From Chara braunii (lineage: Eukaryota; Streptophyta; Charophyceae; Charales; Characeae), in contig BFEA01000183.1 of assembly GCA_003427395.1 (NCBI GenBank), forward strand, positions 2,151,396 through 2,176,549: a stretch of DNA of 25,154 nt, read 5' to 3'. Position numbers and translations under genes: made by a program. The notes under the pieces were generated by a model. The model saw only the letters and a list, made by a program, of their open reading frames with translations. It searched no databases and was not told the origin of the DNA. Below are positions 18,163 through 25,154 of this stretch, in pieces; the first letter of the stretch is position 1; the number at the start of each line of letters is the position of its first letter.

Positions 18163-18276
18163 AGCTCCACTCTATCCGCCTGCTCTACCATCGAATCGCC
18201 TATAGCTACTGGCCGACGCTAATCACTACTCCCTCTTAGTCACTACTCCTAGTACGTCTCGTTCATGTGCCGCCTC

Positions 18277-19317
18277 CTAAGTCCGGACGACGACCCCTAT
18301 CCTAGGGAAGTGGGCGTCCGTGATGTCAATCTCCTCCTCCGAGTCAGTGTCCTCGCTCTCGGAGTCGGCCCAATCGGACTCCCAAACCCCCTCGTCGTCG
18401 TTGCTCTCCCACCCCTCGTAGTCGTACTCGTCCTCCACACGACGAAGTCCGAGCGTCTGGTAGTAACAACTCAACTGATACTCACGTGTCAGGGGTCCCC
18501 CCCGGGCCTAGCTCCACAGACTCTCCCAATCCTCCCAAAAGAGTCTCCCGACACAGGTGATGTACTCCGGCCCTGTCCGGAGCTCGCGATCCAACCAACT
18601 CCAAACGTACGCGGTTGGCGGCGCTCCTCTCTCGCAATCGTCCCCTAACGAGGGAATCAGCTCTATAAGCTGAACCCTCTCGTCTCCCCAGCGGAGTCCC
18701 CCTGTCGCGAGGAAGTAGTATATATAGAACACGTCTAGACTGCAACTGACAAACGTCTCTAGCTCCCTATAGGCGAGGTACGACTCCACTATAACTCCTA
18801 TATCCCCGAAGACCGAGTCCACGACAAAGGAGGGGAGGACAACTCTCAGGCAGGTACCAGAGTAAGGGAAGAATGAAACTCGCGCTATCAAAAGCTTGCC
18901 TGTAACCTCGAAAGGGGCCCGACCGTGGACCAAGGTCAACGGGTCTTGTGCGTCGTCCGCGCGAAACTCGTCGATCTCTTGCTCCAGAAAACCCTCAGCC
19001 CTATCGAAAATCGAGCTAGTACCCCAAGTCACAAGACCCAAAGCAGCCTCCTTGGCTGCTTCTTCTCGTAAGTGGAGATAGGCCATCACTACGCCACGCG
19101 TCTGAACCTCGTACTCCTCCGTCTGCTGCTGGCTATATATCCACAGCCAAGCGTCAGGGGTCAGGAAGACAGACCTCCACTGGAACTCCCTATCGTGCCA
19201 CTCAGTAGGCCCTCTGGGAAGAGTAAGCTCTACCAGGCCACCCTCTATAAGCTCCGGGGCCTCTATCTCCCACGCGCGGCTAGCCTCGTAAACCTCGATA
19301 GGCGTTAGCGGACACAT
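18277..19317 (-). pseudogene. Family A, copy 1, nearly intact, acidic tail
   Basis: ATG at 19317 opens 269 codons to a TAG at 18510-18508. The same frame then continues to 18277, so a single stop interrupts a protein of about 346 residues. Visible parts in order are TPIEVYEASRAWEI, LTLPRGPTEW, WRSVFLTPDAWLWIY, EEYEVQTRGVVMAYLHL, a Glu/Ala-rich helix, GRAPFEVTGKLL, RVVLPSFVVDSVFG, LRWGDERVQLIELI, VWSWLDRELR, and after the stop LSCYYQ and a highly acidic tail (ADSESEDTDSEEEIDI). It is the first ORF after the leader, where Ogre-type elements carry their ORF1. There is no signal peptide and no clear membrane segment. I recognise no domain. The acidic tail could bind basic proteins such as histones or Gag, which is speculation. 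Confidence 0.65.
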
Positions 19318-19400
19318 CCGACTGAATACCCAAAAGATAGTAAAGGGAGGCAGCTAGAGAGTGAGAAAGGAAATATAGATGCTGCAAAGTCCTAGAAAAC

Positions 19401-19433
19401 TTTCGGCAGCGCTTCGCCTCCTTTCGTTGGGAG
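19401..19433. repeat. TTTCGGCAGC leader motif, copy 1
   Basis: TTTCGGCAGCGCTTCGCCTC followed by a T/C run and GTTGGGAG matches the copies at 20143 and 20329, with more changes in its second half. Confidence 0.7.
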
Positions 19434-19741
19434 CCCCGATAAAACGTTGCCGATCCGGTCCTAATCTATTCCTAGAGTCCCAAAGTAGTACGGCGTCGAA
19501 AACCAGCCCCGAACGGATTAAAAAGGGCCTATATCAGAGTTCCCTCGAACACAAAGCATGTGCTCTACTCGAGGGAAATCGGTCTGCTGCGCCCCTGGCC
19601 ATCTCTCCGGGGTACAGATAGTGCCACCTAATTAAGAATCAAATTTAAATATCCCTCACCTGCTTTCCACTATTTTCTAGACTATTTTTATGTTTTTAAG
19701 GAATTTTATTAGTTTAAATTTCTTTAAATTACTTTAAACCT

Positions 19742-19823
19742 AGAGAAACACACTGGCTCACCTCCAGCGTCTAGAAGTACACTGGGTTACCCCTAGAGAA
19801 AGGAGTGGCTACCGTGTTTCTCT
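19742..19823. other. 10-bp inverted repeat in leader
   Basis: AGAGAAACAC (19742-19751) and GTGTTTCTCT (19814-19823) are exact complements 62 bases apart. A direct partial repeat (CTAGAGAAA) also lies at about 19793. A stem-loop in the leader RNA is possible. Confidence 0.55.
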
Positions 19824-20142
19824 CCCCAGCACCCTCTTATTATTTATTCTGATTTATATCAAATAAATATCAAATAAAAATATAAGAAAACCCCGTGACG
19901 GTACCCAACCCTCAAGAAGAGGTCAGGGAACCAACCTGTCCTTTCGACAGTCCGATTCCTCTCTCTTTTCCCTATCTAGGGAATTTTTCCATATTCACCT
20001 ATATTTAATTCATAAAAATTATATTCGGCCAAGATATATTTCCTTCCTTATTTTACATATATTAATACCCTCTATATGAGTCTCCGTGCAAAAATCTGAC
20101 GATTTAGTAAGAACAAGATGAATCGTTATAAATTTCCAAAAT

Positions 20143-20190
20143 TTTCGGCAGCACTTCGCCTCCCCCCGTTGGGATGGGGTTCGGGCGAAG
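20143..20190. repeat. TTTCGGCAGC leader motif, copy 2, with hairpin
   Basis: TTTCGGCAGCACTTCGCCTC is followed by CCCCCGTTGGGATGGGG. Outer arms CTTCGCC (20154-20160) and GGCGAAG (20184-20190), plus inner CCCC/GGGG pairs, allow a stable hairpin. Confidence 0.75.
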
Positions 20191-20328
20191 CCCTCAACAA
20201 AAACCACCAAGGAAAGAAATATCTAAAAAATATTCAAAAAATAATTTCCCAATTTTTACTGAATTTTCAAGGATTTTAAATAATTAATTCGAAAATAATT
20301 CAAAAAAAAGTGTAAAAATTCCGAGAAT

Positions 20329-20369
20329 TTTCGGCAGCATTTCCCCTCCCCCCGTGGGGATGGGGTTTG
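20329..20369. repeat. TTTCGGCAGC leader motif, copy 3
   Basis: TTTCGGCAGCATTTCCCCTC followed by CCCCCGTGGGGATGGGG is very close to copy 2, and the bases before it (about 15) also match. The inner CCCC/GGGG pairing is kept; the outer arms are not. Confidence 0.75.
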
Positions 20370-20562
20370 AGACAATTGTCCCTAAATCCGCCGTCCGAAA
20401 GAGTTGCGAAAACAATTTTTAAACAATTTAAATTGAAAAAATGCTATTTTTATTAATTTTTACTAATTTTTACCAATAAAATATTTTAAATTTAGGAAAA
20501 ATACAGGGTTTCAGGTTTTCGCACGTATATACTTTCACTATAATTTATGGGTTTGTAACAGA

Positions 20563-20635
20563 CCCCTAAACCCCTAATTAGGGTTCCGCCTAACTAGGGT
20601 TTCCCCTAATTAAGGTTCCTCTAATTAGGGTCTTA
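20563..20635. repeat. CTAATTAGGGTT palindromic cluster
   Basis: CCCCTAATTAGGGTTCC and variants (CCTAACTAGGG, CCCTAATTAAGG, TCTAATTAGGG) occur four times in about 70 bases. Each unit is itself nearly palindromic. Related ACTAATTAGC and GCTAATTAGC strings occur at about 21055-21080, close to the PBS. Confidence 0.8.
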
Positions 20636-21133
20636 GGTCCTTGCGCGCAATCGCGCGCCCACCACAAAACCCCGATTATCTTAGAATTTTTTTTGTTGAA
20701 TTCTATTTAGATTAAAAAGAAAACCTATCGGATTACTCTCTTTTTATTTCTTTTTTTTTAATTTTAATTAAAATTCAAAAAAAATATTAAAATTGTCCCT
20801 TATTTATATTCTCATTTTCAATCTGTTCGCCCCTGTTGCTAATTAATAATTATGAAAAATAATTTAAAAAAAAATTCGGAAATCCAGCCGTCAGATTTTG
20901 TTGAAATTGGTCTCAAAATGTTCGCCTCATTGAGAGGTCGAAGTTTAGCCCCAGTAAAGTCCGCGCGAAAACGCGCGTATTGGGAGATATTAAAAAAAAA
21001 CTTTATTTGAAATTAAATAAAAAATAGAAAATATCACCTAATCAACCTGATTAGAACTAATTAGCTCCTGGCTAATTAGCCACGGCACCCCCGTTGATTG
21101 GGGAAGGCCGTGGCCTTGGGGGTGTTGTTCCCC

Positions 21134-21151
21134 TCCCCTGCAACGGCGCCA
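21134..21151 (-). other. Primer binding site, tRNA-Asp-like
   Basis: On the minus strand TGGCGCCGTTGCAGGGGA begins five bases after the CA end of the 5' LTR (four-base gap). From memory, plant Athila-type elements use TGGCGCCGTTGCCGGGGA, complementary to the 3' end of tRNA-Asp. The present site differs at one base. It fixes the minus orientation and the inner LTR edge. Confidence 0.85.
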
Positions 21152-21397
21152 ATGTTGTGAGGGAACGCGGGGAGGGGCGCCTACTGTTAGCTGAGGTCAA
21201 GGGCCACAGCGCCTGTCACTCGCTGCGCCCGCTTCCGAGATCCTCAACGACCAGCAGGGGGATGTGTCAGAGTGATGTTAGAGTGAATCCCCCAGTTCCC
21301 TATTTCTATTTTCGTTATCTTTGGTGAATCCGGGCGTTTACACGACCTCAAGCCTTAGCGGTTGTTCGATAAGACAACAAACCCACTCCGCAACAAG

Positions 21398-21576
21398 TTT
21401 TATCAGGTGTGCAATCGAACAGCAAGTTTATATCGCAGCAGGTTGCAACAGTTCATCAATAGATTGGCAAGTTTACATAATAGATGGTTCCAAAAGTTAA
21501 TGAATCGATTGTCGAGTCCATTCAGCAGCAGTTTTCAAAGGTTATTCAATCGATTAGCAAGCTTAAACTACAACAG
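21398..21576. repeat. 45-bp tandem repeat, four copies (5' LTR)
   Basis: Units start at 21398 (44 bp), 21442, 21487 and 21532 and correspond one to one to those at 2622-2800, so the array predates insertion of the element. Confidence 0.85.
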
Positions 21577-21680
21577 TTCTCTAATAGGCAGCAAAGGGTT
21601 CTGTCAGCCAGAGAATTCACACAGCCATTGGTTCTGCAGACAACTGACAAATATCCATTAGGCCCTTTACCAACGGGGGA

Positions 21681-21709
21681 CTGTCGCTAGGTGCACGATC
21701 TAGCGACAG
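21681..21709. other. Hairpin in the 5' LTR with compensated pair
   Basis: CTGTCGCTAG (21681-21690) pairs exactly with CTAGCGACAG (21700-21709). Compared with the other LTR (CTGTCGCCAG/CTGGCGACAG), one C-G pair has become T-A on both sides. Confidence 0.8.
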
Positions 21710-21734
21710 GTCAGTTTGTCATTCGCCAAACGGG

Positions 21735-21950
21735 CTTTGCTCCCTCTCTGTCCTCGCTCTTCTTTTGTCTTTGTTGCTTTTTCTCTCATACACATTTGCA
21801 GTCTCTCCCCTTCGTTGCGCACTGTCTTTCTCTGCGCGCAGACTATCTCTTTCTCACTCCAGGTATATGGCTCTCTCTCTCCCTCTCCCTTTGCCTCTCT
21901 CTCGCGGATCCTCACTTTCCCTTTCCGTTAGACCCTTCCGTCGCCTGAAC
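21735..21950. repeat. Pyrimidine-rich tract (5' LTR)
   Basis: This is the counterpart of 2955-3170, rich in CTCT and CCCT on the plus strand. No gene is supported; the open frames on both strands follow from the composition. Confidence 0.7.
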
Positions 21951-22156
21951 CTTACTAGGCAAGGCACGACCCCAAGTCGCTCGCCCTGGTTCCGACGCCG
22001 CGGTGAGGGAGTTTAGAGTTCTGCAATTACCTGTTGGTTACCGGTTCAGCAAAAAATCGATTCTGCTTTGCGATCATATCTGTCCCCCGTAGTTTGAGAT
22101 CGTTCAAGCGGCTGACCAAGCCCTCGTCCAGCGTGCAGCCGCCCCAGTTCACGGCT

Positions 22157-22348
22157 NGATTAATCTACAACAANTCAAGAGTNATCGAGTTGGCATGTCG
22201 GNCCCGTTGCAGCATGTTATCCACACCGCATTAGAGGGCCTANCAAAGAACAGGCTTCGACAGAAGACCANCGGTACATGTCGAGTCGGGTATCTGGTTG
22301 TGTCCGCCTCACCTCCAGCGGCAGTTTCAATGCCCAAAGCTTAGTCAN
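22157..22348. other. Seven ambiguous bases in the 5' LTR
   Basis: Ns stand at 22157, 22174, 22183, 22202, 22243, 22271 and 22348. The last three coincide with the Ns of the other LTR, and the first four are resolved there (3377, 3394, 3403, 3422). Confidence 0.9.
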
Positions 22349-22470
22349 ATGTGAAGCGGGCGTTCCGAGCCCAACATCTGGCTGTATTCGCCCCAGCTAA
22401 GCAGGCAGGTCAATGTTAAGAATTTAAGTGAAAGCAAGTCGCATTTCGAGCCTGATGTCTCGCTAAATTC

Positions 22471-22802
22471 ACCCCGCCTTAGCGGACAGATTCAATACTC
22501 CAAAATTATGGGAAATCAAGTGTGCATTTCAAGCCAGATAACTTGCCGTATTCACCCCGCCTTAGCGGGCAGATTCAATGCTCCAAAATTGAGAGAAAAC
22601 GAGTGGACATTTCAAGTTTGATAACTCGTTGTTTTCACCCCGCGTTAGCGGGCAGATTCAATGCTCCAAAATTGAGAGAAAACGAGTGGACATTTCAAGT
22701 CTGATAATTCGCTGTATTCACCCCGCCTTAGCGAGCAGATTCAATGCTCCTAAATTGCGAGAAAACGAGTGGGCATTTCAAGTCTGATAACTCGCTGATT
22801 GG
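22471..22802. repeat. 83-bp tandem repeat, four copies (5' LTR)
   Basis: Units start at 22471, 22554, 22637 and 22720, exactly 83 bases apart. The first copy and the degenerate units before it are identical to those in the other LTR, so the extra copies there arose within the array. Confidence 0.95.
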
Positions 22803-24340
22803 TTTTTCAGTATTCAGACTGCTTTCCCCCACGCACTCTCAGGCGAAGTTTTCCTTACTTCAGTTACCGCCTACGACGTATTCTATGTAACCGAGCTGCC
22901 TATAATCTGGGCACACCGGAAAACCGATCTCTTCCCCCACTTCCTCTCTCCTCTTATTCCACGTCGCGAGTCAGCGACACCCCTCACCTAGTCGTTTCAG
23001 TAAGGGCTGTGCACACCATGCTCACCCATCTCAGTCCCCTTCGTCCAATCTCTCAGTCATAGATGGGCGTCGCAAGTCCGAGCACATCCCTCTTGTTTCC
23101 CTTCTACCCATGTTCTGTCAATTCTGAGCGCCCTTCCGCATGCTTTCGCTGACGCCAACTAGAGCGGGGTACACCTTGCATACGGCCCCCCCTCTCTCTT
23201 CCATGTACTTCCCATAACCAGTACCCTCCCTTCTGATTACGTTCTAACCCGCGCCCAACGGCCAGGCTCGAGAGTCAACCAACCTGCGCGCTGCGTACAC
23301 CTGGCGCGCCTCCCCATCTACTCAGTCTCAATGTCTTCTCCCTTTCCTGGTCCGTGGGCTGCGGACCCCAGGCACTCTCTGCTACACTACCTATGTTCCC
23401 CAACCGGGCTGCTCGAACCCACTGAAGCGTTGGCTGGGACTGTGTACGCCAGACACACACTACTCTGTCTCCCTCCTCCGAATAGGCCTGAACACTTCCC
23501 TCCCCGGGCCTTATAGAGCTGCAGTCCAGCTTACCCAAGCTCCCCGACACAAACCCAGTAAGGCCCAGCGGGACCGGCAGTGGAGGCAGGGCCTAAATTC
23601 CCCTAGCGCCAGTGTAGGGCAAACCTCTGTGTGTAACCCCGTGATCCATACCCGCACCGGACCTGCGTACCAGAACACTGTATCAGGAAATGACTGGACT
23701 GGTCAGGTCCCCTGAATCGTTTGTGCCGAGCCTCGGAGGCCTATAGTTGCGCCAACCCAAAAACACCTGAAATGGTCATCGTGAAAAGTAAAGCTTGCGC
23801 CTCCACCGTACCAATACCGAGGCTGAAATTTACCAACTTGAACTGCGGCAGCCTGTGGCATCACCGTACAACAGACGTATCGTTACCGTATCAACGCCGA
23901 GCCTGAAGTATCCACCCAAAACAGCCATTCTGACCCGCAGCATCCCATATTGTGGCAATGCCGGCCCTAAATACCATGCGCCATACCGGCGCCAAATCTG
24001 AAATAGTCTGTGTCGTCCGGAGTCGACCCTGTCCCGAACCTGTAAATGATCTGCAACGTATATCTCCAAGACGTTAGACCAATACCGAACATGAGGTGAT
24101 CGTACCATGCCGATGTCGTGCCCGTTACCGAACTTGAAACATTTTGATGTCGAACCCAAGCAACCCTGTTATGATAGTTCCGAGCCTGTCCCAAGCCTCA
24201 TGTTCGAACCGGGGTGAGAACAACAACGACGCAATGGAGTCGTGCGGCACAATCAAGTAACATGGCGGTAACCCATCGCAGTCCATCCACCCCACACTCA
24301 TAACATACAGGTTGGGGTCAGGCTAGGAATCAGGTAAGTC
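22803..24340. other. LTR body without a supported gene (5' LTR)
   Basis: Counterpart of 4355-5940. Open frames here match those of the other LTR in place, but the differences do not spare amino acids. Confidence 0.6.
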
Positions 24341-24825
24341 AGGTAAATCACGCAAACCGATCTCGATCATCAGAATTTGGAGAAAACCGTTAGAATCAGG
24401 ATAAATAAGTAATCTGGGACTAAAAATCCATTGCGAATATTCCGAATAAAATTTATTACGACATCTAATATCCTTGTTTTTTTTTTCTTTTATCATCTTC
24501 AATTGTTTTTCTCCTCTTATTAATTCTTTATCAAAAATAATAAAAACAAAAGTAATTTCATCAAAGAGGGACTCCGATGGATTTCAATAAAATAACAAAA
24601 ATTCCTTTGTTCCTTTCATCTTTTAGTATTTCCGATTATTGTACTCGTTTTTAATTCCATTGCCGGAAATAACAAATAATAAGAGTGATTTCATTAAAAT
24701 TATATACAAAAAAAAATTAATAAAGTAAAAAATTTCCCGTTTTTCTCTTCTTTTCTTTTGTTTTTAACTATTTTTCTTATTTTTAATTTTAATATTAAAA
24801 TTAACATTTTTTGAAACTTTTTCCC
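24340..24825 (-). promoter_or_regulatory. AT-rich U3 segment with TATA-like box (5' LTR)
   Basis: AT-rich block with TATATAA on the minus strand at 24706-24700, aligned with TATAAAA in the other LTR. Being in the 5' LTR, it is the likely promoter position of the element, with transcription running leftwards. Position and composition are the only evidence. Confidence 0.35.
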
Positions 24826-25123
24826 CACGCAAGTCGCGCAGCGTGCAAGGACCGCGCTTAGGCCTATTTCCATATTGCCGTCCTGCGGCCAGCCATCCCG
24901 GAGATAGGCTTGGAGTGGACGGGAAAAAGGTAGACAATAAGGTAGTTGTCAGGGCGGCGGAAGAGGTAGTCCCTCTCGCCGATTTGAGGGTTAGTCCCGA
25001 TGACCGACATACCCAAAATTAGGGATGATCTAGCTACCCCTAATTTTCCCCACCCGGTCGGACAAAAATTCCAGCCGATTCGCTCTCAGATAACTTTTCT
25101 AGGGATCAATCTCTCAGTTTTAG

Positions 25124-25148
25124 GGCGACCGACTGGCCTTCGGTCGCC
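25124..25148. other. 9-bp perfect hairpin at the outer LTR end
   Basis: GGCGACCGA (25124-25132) and TCGGTCGCC (25140-25148) pair around a 7-base loop. It lies in the 60-base segment that is absent from the other LTR. Confidence 0.75.
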
Positions 25149-25154
25149 TGACAC

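Larger units (their letters stand above)
17014..18191 (-). pseudogene. Family A, copy 2, with acidic tail; frameshift and stop
   Basis: ATG at 18191 opens a 178-codon frame that ends at 17655. The homologous reading shifts frame near 17680 and continues as RVRLPLFVVEELWG, then a TGA at 17544-17542, then QFIGGPFTGERG and a strongly acidic, Trp-rich C terminus (VELYYQQIHTEGEDLGW and GVDEDGDEDMPDARDN) to 17014. The N-terminal part carries WRSIQLGLDVHLWVYAVETY (A1: WRSVFLTPDAWLWIY) and a 48-bp in-frame duplication producing AIDSARW twice. The whole would be about 390 residues. Acidic tails of this kind are often disordered and protein-binding, but no role can be assigned. Confidence 0.6.
19318..21133 (-). 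other. Untranslated leader, AT-rich
   Basis: Between the PBS and the first ORF lie about 1.8 kb without a credible gene. The composition alternates between AT-rich blocks and short GC-rich motifs (listed separately): a threefold TTTCGGCAGC motif, CTAATTAGG palindromes, and GCGCG strings near 20643 and 20965. In retroelements this region holds packaging and dimerisation signals, so these repeated structured motifs may serve that purpose. Confidence 0.65.
1920..25153 (-). mobile_element. Giant Ty3/Gypsy-type LTR retrotransposon, decayed
   Basis: Long direct repeats at both ends frame an internal region that reads, on the minus strand, PBS, leader, extra ORFs, gag, protease, RT, RNase H, integrase, purine tract. 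Protease-RT-RNase H-integrase order is the Ty3/Gypsy (Metaviridae) order. The internal region is about 14.5 kb and the whole about 23.2 kb, far above the usual 5-10 kb; plant Ogre elements are of similar size and also have ORFs before gag. Every long coding frame is interrupted, and the LTRs have diverged, so it is an old, non-autonomous copy. The 5-base left flank (gccgt at 1915-1919) cannot be matched to a target-site duplication, because only one base follows the right LTR. Family placement inside Ty3/Gypsy is inferred by eye. Confidence 0.93.
21156..25153 (-). repeat. 5' LTR of the element (4.0 kb)
   Basis: It aligns with 1920-6649 and starts TGTGAGGG at the inner edge next to the PBS. 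Its outer end is placed at CTGACA (25148-25153), which matches the outer end of the other LTR (6644-6649). Only one base of the window remains beyond it. About 60 bases at 25088-25147 have no counterpart in the other LTR. If they are flank instead, the LTR would end at 25088 (CTCA). It holds four rather than eight copies of the 83-bp repeat and lacks the 460-bp insertion. As the 5' LTR it would drive transcription of the element leftwards. Confidence 0.9.

Noticed and set aside
1-25154. tRNA or rRNA genes
   Set aside because: No cloverleaf or rRNA-like stretch was seen. The only tRNA-related sequence is the 18-base primer binding site.

Overview
The window is eukaryotic nuclear DNA made almost entirely of one very large, decayed Ty3/Gypsy-type LTR retrotransposon on the minus strand. 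It spans about 1920-25153 (roughly 23.2 kb) and has unusually long LTRs: a 3' LTR at 1920-6649 and a 5' LTR at 21156-25153. The remaining DNA is a left flank (1-1919) in which no gene is recognisable. The long LTRs, the primer binding site resembling plant tRNA-Asp, the extra ORFs upstream of gag and the total size recall plant Athila/Tat/Ogre-type architecture. The RT/RNase H/integrase wording also resembles elements of charophyte algae and fungi. The host cannot be fixed from the sequence alone.

Read along the element (right to left), the order is: 5' LTR; PBS (21151-21134); an AT-rich leader with short repeats (to about 19318); a 6.4-kb block of unfamiliar, related and damaged ORFs (19317-12922); a 26-bp tandem repeat (12910-12764); gag-protease (12707-9594); RT, RNase H and integrase (9456-6417); a purine tract (6671-6650); and the 3' LTR. 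Gag-pro keeps one frame throughout but carries three in-frame stops. Pol carries a stop, frameshifts, a deletion in the integrase zinc finger and a changed catalytic Asp in RT, so this copy cannot be autonomous.

The two LTRs differ by point changes (about a dozen in one 225-base stretch that I compared) and by three clear structural differences. The left LTR has a 460-bp foldback-like insertion and eight rather than four copies of an 83-bp tandem repeat. The right LTR has about 60 extra bases near its outer end. A 485-base stretch is nevertheless identical in both LTRs apart from scattered Ns, which suggests gene conversion or an assembly artefact.

The most novel content is the pre-gag block. 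It holds at least three copies of one protein family (A), two of another (B) and four of a third (C), plus a short copy of a gag motif. I recognise no known domain in these families, and similarities were judged by eye only.
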